A DNA stretch of 51,187 nt from Marinifaba aquimaris (GCF_013328345.1 NZ_JABULX010000030.1:1-51187), one strand, 5' to 3'. Shown: positions 24,280 to 33,582, counted from the stretch's first letter. Notes: a model not told the origin generated them from the letters alone. Translations and numbers: made by a program.

Positions 24280-25566
24280 ATGAACAAGCCATTATTGTCG
24301 TTATTGTTAGGCCTTGCAGTAGCGCTGGGCTCTGCTGGTCACGCAACAGCTGAGCAAGAGCCAACTGCACAAACTAAAAAAACAAAACGTGTTCCTGCAT
24401 TGCGTTCTAAGGTTTATAGCCAATTAGCACATGCTCAAGGCTTAGCTGATAAAGGCAATGTAACAGAAGCACTTGAAGCGCTTGATAACGTAAAGCGTAA
24501 AAAGAATTCAATGAACAGTTATGAAATTGCCATGATGCACAATTTCTATGCGTTCATCTTGTACCAAGAAGAAGATTACAAGGGCGCTGCCGATAACTTC
24601 AAAGAAGTCATCGCACAAGATGTGATCCCTGAGTCATTACACATGGCCACTTTATATTCACTGGCACAATTGAGCATGATGCAAAACGATTACGTGCAAA
24701 CTGTGGCTTATATCGATCAGTGGATGGCATTAAACAGCAAGCCAAACGAGCGTGCTTATGTATTAAAAGCACAAGCTTATTATCAATCTAAAGATTATAA
24801 AAACACCTTAGAAGCGATTTCAACGGCCATTAACTTAGCCGATGAAAAAGGCCAAGTACCGAATGAAAACTGGTTAGTTTTACAACGTGCCGCTTTTTAT
24901 GAACTAAAACAGCCTGAAAAGGTGGTTCAAGTACTTGAGCGTATGGTGGCTTTATATGATAAGCCTGAGTATTGGATTCAATTATCAAATATGTATGGTG
25001 AAGTAGGCCGTGAAGAAGAGCAACTCGCCATTATGGAGACAGCATTTCAGCGTGGTTTTGTCACCAAGCACACTGACATTAAATCATTATCTCAACTTTA
25101 TGTCTTTAACCAAGTCCCTTACAAAGGCGCTAAGTTATTAGAGCAGGGCATTAAAGACGGTAAAATCGATGAGAATGTCGATAATTTAAAATTTGTCGCA
25201 CAAAGCTTAACGATGGCACGTGAAGATGAAAAGGCGATACCTGTATTAACTAAAGCTGCTGAGCTTGCCGAAAACGGTGACCTGTATGCACAGTTAGGTC
25301 AGACTTTGTTAAATCTAGATCGCAACAAAGAAGCAATTGCTGCAATTAAAAAAGCGCAGGCAAAAGGCGATTTGACTGACTTGGGTACAGCTAAATTAGT
25401 ATTGGGTATGGCGCACTTTAACTTAAAAGAATACGTAGACTCTGAGCTGGCGTTCGAACAAGCAATCGATCACAAATCAAGTCGCCGCTTAGCCAACCAA
25501 TGGGTTAAGTACGTAAAGTCTGAAAAGCAAAACGCACTTCAGCTAGCAAATATTGCCGCCCAATAA
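24280..25566 (+). CDS. Tetratricopeptide-repeat protein of the TonB2 operon
   Basis: A 428-residue exported protein. The ATG at 24280 follows an AGGGT ribosome site and gives a proper signal peptide (M-N-K-P-L-L-S-L-L-L-G-L-A-V-A-L-G ... H-A-T-A); the frame runs back to 24229 but the extra 17 residues lack a ribosome site. At least eight TPR-like helical pairs fill residues ~40-420, e.g. A-H-A-Q-G-L-A-D-K-G-N-V-T-E-A-L-E-A-L and L-Y-A-Q-L-G-Q-T-L-L-N-L-D-R-N-K-E-A-I. It is the usual last gene of DUF3450/TtpC operons and should scaffold periplasmic partners. A terminator follows. Confidence 0.85.
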   Translation: MNKPLLSLLLGLAVALGSAGHATAEQEPTAQTKKTKRVPALRSKVYSQLAHAQGLADKGNVTEALEALDNVKRKKNSMNSYEIAMMHNFYAFILYQEEDYKGAADNFKEVIAQDVIPESLHMATLYSLAQLSMMQNDYVQTVAYIDQWMALNSKPNERAYVLKAQAYYQSKDYKNTLEAISTAINLADEKGQVPNENWLVLQRAAFYELKQPEKVVQVLERMVALYDKPEYWIQLSNMYGEVGREEEQLAIMETAFQRGFVTKHTDIKSLSQLYVFNQVPYKGAKLLEQGIKDGKIDENVDNLKFVAQSLTMAREDEKAIPVLTKAAELAENGDLYAQLGQTLLNLDRNKEAIAAIKKAQAKGDLTDLGTAKLVLGMAHFNLKEYVDSELAFEQAIDHKSSRRLANQWVKYVKSEKQNALQLANIAAQ

Positions 25567-25593
25567 TTGCTATAAATTTTAATGTTCTGTGTC

Positions 25594-25622
25594 AAAGCCC
25601 AGTTTTCACTGGGCTTTTTTTT
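25594..25622 (+). terminator. Terminator of the TonB2 operon
   Basis: AAAGCCCAG/CTGGGCTTT stem with loop TTTTCA and an eight-T tail, 28 bp past the TPR gene stop. Confidence 0.9.
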
Positions 25623-25660
25623 GGATAGCTAAAACTAACCTTGTCCGTTATCTGGATAAT

Positions 25661-25688
25661 AAAAAAGGGCTCAATAGCCCTTTTTTAT
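25661..25688. terminator. Terminator of the SBP gene (bidirectional-looking)
   Basis: AAAAAAGGGCT/AGCCCTTTTTT hairpin with loop CAAT, 22 bp past the minus-strand stop at 25710. Symmetric A and T runs let it serve both directions. Confidence 0.85.
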
Positions 25689-25709
25689 TCATTTGGTTTG
25701 GCAATTAGC

Positions 25710-26954
25710 TTATTTACATTGAGCGGCGCCCACGTAATTCCAGCTATTTAAGCCATCTTGAATAGCTTGAGTGATTTGTTCAGGTGTTTTGTTATTACTG
25801 AATAAATCTTTTAAACCATCAACAATTAAGCTTCTATAACTCGGTGATTGCTTATTTAAATCGTAAGCGTTAAATAAGCTTACCGTATAAGCATTGCTTG
25901 ATACTTTATCTGCCATTTGTTTTAACACTGGGTTTTCAATGTATAAACTGCCGCCGTAGGCAGGTAGCTCATTAACTTGTTGAGCAAATAATTCAGCAAA
26001 TTGCTTAGTTGCGGTAAACGCTAATACCTGATTGGCCTCATCGACATTTTCAGAGTGTTTATTGACTTGATAAGAGCCATCACCCAGAGCGTAAACTTTA
26101 CCTACCTTGCCTGGGATTGGCCAAAAATAGAATTCAAAATTAGGATCAACGCTATAAAAAGTGGAAGCAGGGTTGGTACGCCAGCCACCATCAATGGCCA
26201 TAGCAGAGTTACCCAGTGCCACTGAGTTAGCCATACCACCATAGTTCTCGCTAGCGGCATTACTGTTGAGATAACCTTTTTGTTGCCAACGGGCTAGTAA
26301 TTCTAATGTTTGCTGATATTCACTATCGGTAAAACACGCTTGACCCTTTACTAACCTATCAGCAAAGCCTTCATCAACTAAACCCGCTAATAACACTTCA
26401 GCGACTAATTGATTCAAATACCAGTTTTCATTACCAGCCAGATGCATCGGGGTTATCCCCTTGGCTTTTAATTCATCAAAGACTTGCTCTAATGCCGATA
26501 AAGAAGATGGCTCTGAGCTGATACCATTTTTATTGAGCAGTTTTTTGTTAACCAGTACGGATTGCAATTGCAGGGCAAAAGGGACACCGTAATATTGATT
26601 ATCAGCTGCTAAAGAGGCCAGTAGGGCACTGGTATTAATGTCTGATAAATCCCCGGGAAAAGGCGAAATAAAATCATGCTTAATAAGGTTTTGCAAAGAG
26701 CTTGCCCCTGGTGCCCATTGAAATAAATCAGCTTGATTATTTTGTAAGTTCAATAGGACGTGATCGGTATACGATTCGTACTTTAAAACTTTTATATTTA
26801 CCTTAACACCTGGAATGAGGTTGCGGTCATTAATTTGTTGCCACAAACCTGCTTCTTGGCTTCGCCATGTATAGAAATTAACTTCGGTGGCGGCTTGTAA
26901 AGCTGAACTAAATGTAGCGCTTAGAGCAAATACTGCTGCTGTCATTGTTTTCAT
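25710..26954 (-). CDS. Family 1 extracellular solute-binding protein (sugar-type), no transporter nearby
   Basis: A 414-residue periplasmic binding protein. A signal peptide (~1-21, S-A-L-Q-A-A) leads the mature chain, which has the carbohydrate-binding SBP_bac_1 pattern: Y-T-W-R-S-Q-E-A-G-L-W near the start, A-D-L-F-Q-W-A-P-G, Y-Y-G-V-P-F-A-L-Q-L-Q-S-V-L-V-N-K-K-L-L in the hinge, and G-N-S-A-M-A-I-D-G-G-W. No permease or ATPase gene is near. It is instead 11 bp downstream of a chemoreceptor gene in the same operon, so it probably delivers a sugar signal to that receptor. The ligand is unknown. Confidence 0.9.
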   Translation of the reverse strand: MKTMTAAVFALSATFSSALQAATEVNFYTWRSQEAGLWQQINDRNLIPGVKVNIKVLKYESYTDHVLLNLQNNQADLFQWAPGASSLQNLIKHDFISPFPGDLSDINTSALLASLAADNQYYGVPFALQLQSVLVNKKLLNKNGISSEPSSLSALEQVFDELKAKGITPMHLAGNENWYLNQLVAEVLLAGLVDEGFADRLVKGQACFTDSEYQQTLELLARWQQKGYLNSNAASENYGGMANSVALGNSAMAIDGGWRTNPASTFYSVDPNFEFYFWPIPGKVGKVYALGDGSYQVNKHSENVDEANQVLAFTATKQFAELFAQQVNELPAYGGSLYIENPVLKQMADKVSSNAYTVSLFNAYDLNKQSPSYRSLIVDGLKDLFSNNKTPEQITQAIQDGLNSWNYVGAAQCK

Positions 26955-26965
26955 AGTATCGCCAC

Positions 26966-28981
26966 CTATACCTTGAACTTCTTGATGAGGTCTTCTAATT
27001 CATGTGCAGAAACAGATAAATCGTTAATGCATCGCTCGTTGTAGCTTGAGCCTTCGGCTGTTTGCTCTGATAAAGAGGCAATTTGTACTACATTGCGATT
27101 AATCTCTTCTGCGGTCGCACTTTGCTCTTCAGAAGCCGTTGCAATTTGAAGGTTGAGGTTTTTCGTTGTTGAGATAACATCAGCAATTAAATCGATAGAC
27201 GATGAGACTTCTTTTGACATATCGACCGCTTGTTGGGTTTTGTCTTGTGATGCGTGGATGGCATCAACCGCCTTATTTGACCCTTCTAATAAGGTTTCGA
27301 TATTTGCTTTAATTTCTTCTGTTGAATCTTGTGTGCGTTTTGCCAAGGTTCTCACTTCATCGGCAACAACCGCAAAGCCTCGACCGTGCTCACCGGCACG
27401 CGCAGCTTCAATAGCCGCATTAAGCGCAAGTAAGTTAGTTTGAGAAGCAATGGATTCAATAACCTGTAAAATCTCTTCAATCTTATTGACATCTTGGTCA
27501 AGCATACGAATAACTGATGCTGCATTTTCCATTTCTTCAGCGAGATGGAAGCTAATCTGATTATTTTGAGCAATTTTATCTTGGCTGTTTTGAACATGTT
27601 CAGAAGCCGTATTCATCTCACTGAAGGTCGTCTGTGCATTTTCAGCAACTTCCTTAATAGTTGTAGCCATTTCATGCATAGCGGTCACCACCATATCCGT
27701 TTGTTCTTTTTGATCGGATATATGAGTTTGCAGCTCGCGTGTAGTAGCACTGGTTTGATCGACTGAATTAGCTAGGTTATCGGCTTGAGTGCGAATTTGA
27801 GCCATCATTTCTTTTAAAGCCGTATTGAGCTGACTTGCCGACGCTTTTAAACGACCGAATTCATCGTTGCTATCGACAGTGATCGTTTGCGTTAAATCAC
27901 CTGTCGCTATTTTAGAGAATAATTCGTTCATTTCATCAAGCGGGCTGCGAATATTTCTGATCGCAATCAGCGCTACTGCAATACCTAGTACAATGGCAAT
28001 TACACTGAATATAATGATCATCACTTGGCTGTCATTAACCGACTCATTAGCATCTTTAGCAACTGCATCTGAATATTGGCTGGCAAAACCAGAGACGCCT
28101 TTTAATGCAGAATGTACCGACTCGAGCATATCTTGGTTGGCTGATAAATTCGCAGTCAGTGTGTTTTTAACCGATAAGAACTGATTAACCACATCGCTTA
28201 AACCTTTATCTCTTGCTACTAGATAAGCTAAATCGCCTACTGATAATGAAAAAGCATCTACGGAACGTTTGGTTTGACCAGAAAAAGGAATGGCTTTTAG
28301 TTTAAAGCCAATTTCTACATATTCTTTTAGCCATGCACCAAATTCAGCAGTCAGTTGCCGAGATTGTGAGTAGTTTTGAGTTGAGGCCATTTGTTTGGCG
28401 ATGGATATACCACGAACAATCGATAGTTCGGCATTAATGAGTTCTTTTTTGGCCGCAGCAGATACGGGGGCTGCTCCTAATGATTCAAGGTGGTGGTCAA
28501 ATTTAGCCTGCACGCTGTTGAGTTCTGCGGTAAAACTATCAAGCTGGCTGAAGTTTTTTAACGCGTCTTCCGATAAGGCCATTGTTTGGTCAATTTCATC
28601 GAAGGCTTCTTTTAAAGATTGGTTAGCGCTATCAAGTGCTTTAATTTGTGCACTGGCATTGGGTAAATTAGCTAACTGACTTTCAAGCTGATTTATTTCG
28701 CTGATTAGCTGCTTTTTATAATCTTGGTATTGGTTTTCAAGCGAGGTTAATTCGGCTTGTTCAGTGGCGTTGTAATGTTTGTACATGATGAGGTTAACCG
28801 CCGCAACGTCTTCTAATAGTGTTGCGATACGGTTTTTTACAGGTACAGCTTGAGCGTTAATTTTCTCTATACTGTTACTGATAGTACCTATGCTATTGAT
28901 ACCACTAAAACCCACAATTAGAAGGAAAGTTATAACAGTTGCGTAACCAAGCGTAATTTTATTTACTGCGGATAGTCTCAT
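26966..28981 (-). CDS. Methyl-accepting chemotaxis protein
   Basis: A 671-residue chemoreceptor that signals through CheA/CheW. TM1 is at ~10-30; a helical periplasmic sensor (~30-320) with long heptads resembles a helical-bundle type; TM2 at ~322-342 ([21 protein letters not shown]) is followed by HAMP (D-L-T-Q-T-I-T-V) and the signalling hairpin with tip [20 protein letters not shown]. There is no C-terminal NWETF-like tether. It is co-transcribed with the binding protein downstream, its likely ligand carrier. Confidence 0.93.
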   Translation of the reverse strand: MRLSAVNKITLGYATVITFLLIVGFSGINSIGTISNSIEKINAQAVPVKNRIATLLEDVAAVNLIMYKHYNATEQAELTSLENQYQDYKKQLISEINQLESQLANLPNASAQIKALDSANQSLKEAFDEIDQTMALSEDALKNFSQLDSFTAELNSVQAKFDHHLESLGAAPVSAAAKKELINAELSIVRGISIAKQMASTQNYSQSRQLTAEFGAWLKEYVEIGFKLKAIPFSGQTKRSVDAFSLSVGDLAYLVARDKGLSDVVNQFLSVKNTLTANLSANQDMLESVHSALKGVSGFASQYSDAVAKDANESVNDSQVMIIIFSVIAIVLGIAVALIAIRNIRSPLDEMNELFSKIATGDLTQTITVDSNDEFGRLKASASQLNTALKEMMAQIRTQADNLANSVDQTSATTRELQTHISDQKEQTDMVVTAMHEMATTIKEVAENAQTTFSEMNTASEHVQNSQDKIAQNNQISFHLAEEMENAASVIRMLDQDVNKIEEILQVIESIASQTNLLALNAAIEAARAGEHGRGFAVVADEVRTLAKRTQDSTEEIKANIETLLEGSNKAVDAIHASQDKTQQAVDMSKEVSSSIDLIADVISTTKNLNLQIATASEEQSATAEEINRNVVQIASLSEQTAEGSSYNERCINDLSVSAHELEDLIKKFKV

Positions 28982-29177
28982 AAGGCTCCCAATAATTAGC
29001 GATTGTGTTAGCTTTCCAAAACATGCCTCCGTGGCATTGTTTTAATTCATTTTTTCATTGAATAGAAAACACGGTGTCACAATATTGTTACATTGCCAAT
29101 TTGTATCGGCAATGTAAGCCTTAACTTAAATTCCAATTGAATTGTAAAAAAAATTAAATATTTTTACATTCTCAAAT

Positions 29178-30014
29178 CTATTTAATCAATTCAATATCAG
29201 TTTTAGTCAAAAGAATTTTTTTCTGCTTGTATAGGCTACCAATCGCCATCTTGAATTCTCGTTTACTGCAGGCAAATAAACGACGAATCAGCTCCGGAGA
29301 GCTTTTATCTGATACGGCCATATGACCACCATTCTCCGCCAGCATTTTAAGGATTTTCTCAGCAAGTGGGCCCAGTGTTGTATAGCCTTGCTGTCTGGTA
29401 CTTAAGTCAATTTTCCCGTCTGGACGAACGCGCTTGATGAAGCCTTTGATTTTATGACCGAAGGTAACGTCTTGATTGAACACCTCGTCAAAAAACAGAA
29501 TACCCAAAGCACGATTTTCAATAACGCATTTGTAGCCTAAGTCTGTTTTAGGGCCCACTAATAGTTCCACTTCTTGGTTGTTAGTAAAACCTTTCGATTT
29601 TTCAGGGATAAACTTATCGAGTTTACTGCTGGCAATGATGCGACCATCAACCGGGTTTTCATAAACATAAACCAAATAGCGACTGTCCACTTCCATGGTT
29701 TTCCTTTGTTCGGCAAAAGGAACCATTAAATCTTTTGGTAAGCCCCAATCTAAAAATGCGCCAACATTGTTGGTATCGATACATCTCAGTGCAACAAAAT
29801 CACCAACCTGAGCGTAGGCAGGCTTGTTAATCGCTGTGATTCGATCTTCCGAATCAAGGTAGATAAATACTTCAATACTATCGCCAATATTCATACTAGA
29901 TTGACAATATTTATTGGGCAATAAGACTTCCTCTCCTTCATTACAGGTTAAGAAAAAACCAAAATCCACTTTTCTTTCGATCGTTAAGGTTTGGTATTTG
30001 CCGAGTTTGATCAT
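29178..30014 (-). CDS. S1 RNA-binding domain protein, CvfB/YitL family
   Basis: A 278-residue cytoplasmic protein of the CvfB family. It has tandem S1-like OB modules: residues ~1-65, a second with V-G-A-F-L-D-W-G-L-P-K-D-L-M-V-P-F-A-E-Q (~85-110) and a third around H-K-I-K-G-F-I-K-R-V-R-P-D-G-K-I-D-L-S; the last ~60 residues form a winged-helix-like domain. CvfB proteins bind RNA; their physiological role is unsettled. It is single on its strand and divergent from the VF530-type gene. Confidence 0.88.
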   Translation of the reverse strand: MIKLGKYQTLTIERKVDFGFFLTCNEGEEVLLPNKYCQSSMNIGDSIEVFIYLDSEDRITAINKPAYAQVGDFVALRCIDTNNVGAFLDWGLPKDLMVPFAEQRKTMEVDSRYLVYVYENPVDGRIIASSKLDKFIPEKSKGFTNNQEVELLVGPKTDLGYKCVIENRALGILFFDEVFNQDVTFGHKIKGFIKRVRPDGKIDLSTRQQGYTTLGPLAEKILKMLAENGGHMAVSDKSSPELIRRLFACSKREFKMAIGSLYKQKKILLTKTDIELIK

Positions 30015-30125
30015 GATATTGCCTTTACTGGGAATTAATTGGCGCGATTATACTTAAATTACAGACTTAAATCGTCTGCTTTTGTACAATCAGCCTATTA
30101 GATGTCGTTTATTCTAGGTAGTCGT

Positions 30126-30362
30126 ATGCAAGAGCAGCCGAAAAACCCACTCCACGGGGTCACGTTAGAGATGATATTGACACAACTTTCTGAAAACTTA
30201 GGCTGGCAAGCCATGGCAGAACAAGTCGATATCAATTGTTTTAAAAAAGACCCAAGTATTAAATCTAGCTTAAAGTTTTTAAGGCGAACACCTTGGGCTA
30301 GAGCGAAAGTAGAGGCCATGTATATTGATTATAAAAGTGGCCCATGGGGAAAACACCTGTAA
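30126..30362 (+). CDS. VF530/DUF2132-family DNA-binding protein
   Basis: A 78-residue small basic protein recognised by [15 protein letters not shown], the [18 protein letters not shown] core and the Y-I-D tail. The VF530 structure is known to bind double-stranded DNA non-specifically; its role is unknown. The ATG at 30126 is preferred since an AGGTAG site lies 5-10 bp before it; the earlier ATG at 30102 has no ribosome site. It is followed almost directly by the zinc-ribbon membrane protein. Confidence 0.85.
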   Translation: MQEQPKNPLHGVTLEMILTQLSENLGWQAMAEQVDINCFKKDPSIKSSLKFLRRTPWARAKVEAMYIDYKSGPWGKHL

Positions 30363-30364
30363 TC

Positions 30365-30712
30365 ATGATTAATCATTATACTTGCCCTGTTTGCCAACAA
30401 GAGTTTGCGGATCATTCTAGGCACATCAAAAAATTTCGGGATGAGAGACAAAACCTAGGTTGTCCACATTGTAAAACGTTTTTGCTTAAGTCAGTGGAGA
30501 GTATTTTTCCTACTTGGCTAAATTGGATTATTTACCTGTTGATTTGGGGCGGACTTTGGTTTTGCTTACATCTGACCATAGACCTAGATCAAAGCTATCG
30601 ACATTATGTCCATTTTGGTTTTTGGCTAGTAGCAATTGGTTTAACTATCTATTTACGAGGTCATTATTTGGCAGTGGTTAAACTCACTCCTGTTGATGAC
30701 AATAAGCAATAA
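30365..30712 (+). CDS. Zinc-ribbon, two-TM membrane protein of unknown function
   Basis: A 115-residue protein. An N-terminal treble-clef/zinc-ribbon pattern (Y-T-C-P-V-C ... G-C-P-H-C, about 25 residues apart) precedes two TM segments (W-L-N-W-I-I-Y-L-L-I-W-G-G-L-W-F and F-G-F-W-L-V-A-I-G-L-T-I-Y-L). The cytoplasmic metal-binding head on a membrane anchor is seen in many small uncharacterised proteins. The start at 30365 is just past the VF530 stop; an in-frame ATG at 30344 would overlap that gene by 19 nt. Likely co-transcribed with VF530. Confidence 0.7.
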   Translation: MINHYTCPVCQQEFADHSRHIKKFRDERQNLGCPHCKTFLLKSVESIFPTWLNWIIYLLIWGGLWFCLHLTIDLDQSYRHYVHFGFWLVAIGLTIYLRGHYLAVVKLTPVDDNKQ

Positions 30713-30729
30713 ATGAAATGTCAGACAGA

Positions 30730-30757
30730 AAAAAACCGAGCCATGCTCGGTTTTTTT
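30730..30757. terminator. Bidirectional terminator between the zinc-ribbon gene and bamD
   Basis: AAAAACCGAGC/GCTCGGTTTTTTT hairpin with loop CAT, 18 bp past the plus-strand stop at 30712 and 18 bp past the minus-strand bamD stop at 30775. It serves both converging genes. Confidence 0.88.
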
Positions 30758-30774
30758 ATCACTTAATTTTTTAT

Positions 30775-31533
30775 TTAATTGACTAACGGGTTGTTAGGAA
30801 AGTTGGTTTTTAACGTCGCCAGGGTGTTGGCTCTTAACGTATCTAGCTCTAACTCACCGTAGCTTTCAACCATGATTTCTAATGCGCGTTCAATTTGGTG
30901 CGTATCAGAGAAAGTTTCTAATACATATTTAGCTCGATTCGCCGCAGCAGCCCAAGCGCTTCGCTCAATGTAATACTCTGCTGCTGCTATTTCTGTTTTC
31001 GCCATAAAGTCTTTGAGGTAAACCATGCGTTGTTTAGCATCATTGGCGTACTTACTAGTTGGATGGTCAACGATAACGGTTTTAAAATCGTTGAAGGCTT
31101 CTCTTAATTTTGAAATATCACGGTCAAAGCGTTCAATACCAAATAACTCTTGGAAAGCATTTTGTGCCATTTGGTAATTCACTAATCCACGCATGTAATG
31201 TACGTAGGCAATATTTTGATGAGTTGGGTTTAGTCGAATAAAACGATCGATTGACGCAATCGCTTGAGCCGATTTGGCCATTTTGTAGTAAGCGTAAATT
31301 AAATCCAACTGAATTTGGTGAGAGTGAGGACCAAACGGATAACGAGAGTCGAGTTCTGCTAAAATTTCAGATGCTTGAAAGTAAGCGCCAGATTCAAGCA
31401 ATTCTTTGGCACTTTCGTATTGCTCTTGAACGGTCGTTTTATTAGAAATCGTCACTTCTTCTGGGGCACTTGAACAGCCTATTAAAAGGCTCATCGATAA
31501 AATGCTGACGATAATTGATTTGTTAAGAGTCAA
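30775..31533 (-). CDS. bamD: Outer-membrane protein assembly factor BamD
   Basis: A 252-residue lipoprotein and the essential partner of BamA in beta-barrel insertion into the outer membrane. The lipobox is L-L-I-G-C-S-S (Cys ~20). Five TPR repeats follow, with Y-P-F-G-P-H-S-H-Q-I-Q-L-D-L-I-Y-A-Y-Y-K and H-P-T-S-K-Y-A-N-D-A-K-Q-R as family marks. It is divergent from rluD, exactly as in E. coli (bamD | rluD-yfiH-clpB). Start region and length fit E. coli BamD (245 residues). Confidence 0.95.
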   Translation of the reverse strand: MTLNKSIIVSILSMSLLIGCSSAPEEVTISNKTTVQEQYESAKELLESGAYFQASEILAELDSRYPFGPHSHQIQLDLIYAYYKMAKSAQAIASIDRFIRLNPTHQNIAYVHYMRGLVNYQMAQNAFQELFGIERFDRDISKLREAFNDFKTVIVDHPTSKYANDAKQRMVYLKDFMAKTEIAAAEYYIERSAWAAAANRAKYVLETFSDTHQIERALEIMVESYGELELDTLRANTLATLKTNFPNNPLVN

Positions 31534-31657
31534 AATACGCTCCTTTGACTAAGCTTTTTTATTTTTCTCATTAGCGTAATACTGCCACATTCGTTGTAGA
31601 AAAGGCTAGCTAACCAAACGAATTTGCACGCTAAGTACCGCGTTATATACGATAAAG

Positions 31658-31690
31658 CTTGTAATGACTATCTCAAAAGTCGATTACAAG
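31658..31690. repeat. Inverted repeat in the bamD-rluD divergent region
   Basis: CTTGTAATGACT and AGTCGATTACAAG pair over 12 bp with one bulged base, around an 8-bp centre. It lies between two divergent promoters. It may be a transcript-end stem or an operator; no T-tract makes a terminator unlikely. Confidence 0.4.
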
Positions 31691-31765
31691 GTACAATTAA
31701 ACCTAGTTTACCCCAGTGTTAACTATCTTGCACCGATTATCCTATAAACCAACCTTGAGATTCAT

Positions 31766-32740
31766 ATGAAAGAAACTGTTTCATTATCTGGCCATTTAAC
31801 TGAATCAGCTATGGGCAAACGCCTTGATCAAGCTATCGCTGAACGCTTCTCTGAATATTCTCGTTCTCGATTAAAAGAGTGGTTACTCGATGGGTGTATT
31901 AAGGTAAACGGTCAAGTAGTGACCAAAGCACGTGAAAAGGTGTTAGGTAATGAGCTGGTTGAAATCGATGCAGAAATCGAAATTCAAGTTAGACATGAAG
32001 CGGAAGATATCGCCTTAGATATCGTTTATGAAGACGAAGATATTCTCGTCATTAATAAACCCGCTGGTTTAGTTGTCCATCCAGGTGCTGGTAATAAACA
32101 GGGAACATTACTGAATGCATTACTGCATCACTGTCCCGATCTAGAAAATGTGCCGCGTGCAGGTATTGTCCACCGTTTAGATAAAGATACAACAGGCTTA
32201 ATGGTTGTTGCTAAAAACTTACCCGCACAAACTTCACTTGTGGCTCAGTTACAAGATAAAACCGTCACTCGTGAATACGAAGCTGTGGTCAATGGTACGC
32301 TTGCAGCTGGCGGTTTAGTTGATGCGCCTATTGCCAGACACCCAAGTAAACGCACGCTAATGGCTGTTGTTGAAGGTGGTAAAGATGCGGTTACTCATTA
32401 CCGCGTTGCAGAGCGTTTTCGTGCACACACGCGTTTAAGATTAAGATTAGAAACGGGGCGTACTCACCAGATTCGCGTTCATATGTCTTCTTTAAAGTAC
32501 CCACTAGTGGGGGATTGGGGCTATGGCGGTGTTGTTCGTCCACCAAAAGGTGCGAGCGAAACCTTGATTGAAGGCTTACGAGCTTTTCGTCGTCAGGCGT
32601 TACATGCAACTATACTTGAACTTGAACACCCTAGAACATCAGAGTGGATGCAGTTTCAAGCCGATATCCCAGAAGATATGCAAACACTAAATGCACTACT
32701 TCGTGAAGATGCTAATGAGCACGGTGTGGATAGCTATTAA
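31766..32740 (+). CDS. rluD: 23S rRNA pseudouridine(1911/1915/1917) synthase RluD
   Basis: A 324-residue enzyme that isomerises three uridines in helix 69 of 23S rRNA. The N-terminal S4 domain (~18-75; R-L-D-Q-A-I-A-E-R-F-S-E-Y-S-R-S-R-L-K-E-W) precedes the catalytic domain with G-I-V-H-R-L-D-K-D-T-T-G-L-M, where the Asp is the nucleophile, and R-L-E-T-G-R-T-H-Q-I-R-V-H. It overlaps pgeF by one base (TAATG), so the two are translationally coupled. Order with bamD and clpB is as in E. coli. Confidence 0.96.
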   Translation: MKETVSLSGHLTESAMGKRLDQAIAERFSEYSRSRLKEWLLDGCIKVNGQVVTKAREKVLGNELVEIDAEIEIQVRHEAEDIALDIVYEDEDILVINKPAGLVVHPGAGNKQGTLLNALLHHCPDLENVPRAGIVHRLDKDTTGLMVVAKNLPAQTSLVAQLQDKTVTREYEAVVNGTLAAGGLVDAPIARHPSKRTLMAVVEGGKDAVTHYRVAERFRAHTRLRLRLETGRTHQIRVHMSSLKYPLVGDWGYGGVVRPPKGASETLIEGLRAFRRQALHATILELEHPRTSEWMQFQADIPEDMQTLNALLREDANEHGVDSY

Positions 32741-33531
32741 TGAACCATCCATCACCTTGGTTTGAGCCAAATTGGCCAAAAGTGGAGGGGGTAACAGCCC
32801 TCTCAACTTGTCGAGGTGATAAACAAAGTACTGGAAATAGCCAAGCGCCTTTTGAGTATTTCAATTTAGGGCTGCACGTTGGCGATGACCCTCAAGTGGT
32901 AATAAGCAACCGAGCTTTACTACCAACGCCTAATCAACCTTTCTGGCTTGAGCAAACTCACTCTAATATAGCGATAGATTTGGCATCTTACCCAGATATC
33001 AATCCTGATGCTGATGTAACTCAATTACCAAAAGCTGATGCCAGCTTTACTTGCCAGGCTCTAAAAGTTGCCTCTGTTATGACTGCTGATTGTTTACCTG
33101 TGTTAATGGCAGAAAAACGCGGTCGGGCTGTTGCTGCTATCCACTGTGGATGGCGTTCTCTAGCATCGAATATCATTGAAAATACACTTGTTCAACTAAA
33201 TAACCAGCTACAGAGCCAATTCGGTGATTTTCAGGTTTGGTTAGGCCCTTGTATCGGCCCTAGTGCTTTTGAAGTGGGTGAAGATGTTAAGGCTGCTTTT
33301 ACAGCGTTGGATAGTCGAAACGTCAAAGCTTTTGCTATCCATCAACATGCTGCTGAGCAAGGAAAGTATTTGGCTGATTTACAGCAATTAGCTTGTAACC
33401 AACTACTGGCTTTGGGAGTAACAGATATTTATCGAAATAGCGATTGCACCTATCAACTATCAAACCAATATTTTTCCTATCGACGAGATGGAAAAACGGG
33501 TCGAATGGCTTCTTTGATCTGGATCGAATAA
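32740..33531 (+). CDS. pgeF: Peptidoglycan editing factor PgeF (YfiH, multicopper-like)
   Basis: A 263-residue YfiH-family protein. PgeF in E. coli cleaves the wrong L-Ser-containing peptide from UDP-MurNAc precursors; older annotation called it polyphenol oxidase. The family's metal/catalytic residues are in E-Q-T-H-S-N, M-T-A-D-C-L-P-V-L and A-I-H-C-G-W-R-S-L, and in the late F-S-Y-R-R-D-G-K-T-G-R-M-A. The TAATG overlap with rluD marks a coupled pair, and clpB follows from its own heat-shock promoter. Confidence 0.93.
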   Translation: MNHPSPWFEPNWPKVEGVTALSTCRGDKQSTGNSQAPFEYFNLGLHVGDDPQVVISNRALLPTPNQPFWLEQTHSNIAIDLASYPDINPDADVTQLPKADASFTCQALKVASVMTADCLPVLMAEKRGRAVAAIHCGWRSLASNIIENTLVQLNNQLQSQFGDFQVWLGPCIGPSAFEVGEDVKAAFTALDSRNVKAFAIHQHAAEQGKYLADLQQLACNQLLALGVTDIYRNSDCTYQLSNQYFSYRRDGKTGRMASLIWIE

Positions 33532-33554
33532 AGATTATTTTTTCTTGCTCGCTG

Positions 33555-33582
33555 CTTGAAAAAAACCACGAACATCCCATTT
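33555..33582 (+). promoter_or_regulatory. Sigma-32 (heat-shock) promoter of clpB
   Basis: CTTGAAA at 33555-33561, a 13-bp spacer, then TCCCATTT at 33575-33582. The consensus is CTTGAAA-N13..15-CCCCATNT, so seven of seven and seven of eight positions match. It lies 37 bp before the clpB ATG. The match is close enough to name the sigma factor. Confidence 0.88.

Noticed and set aside
27153-28679. Several plus-strand open frames opposite the chemoreceptor
   Set aside because: Antisense frames caused by the codon pattern of the MCP gene; no ribosome sites or known motifs.
28990-29045. Hairpin upstream of the first chemoreceptor, considered as a c-di-GMP riboswitch
   Set aside because: Only a short ATGCC/GGCAT stem; the conserved GEMM core and second stem are missing.
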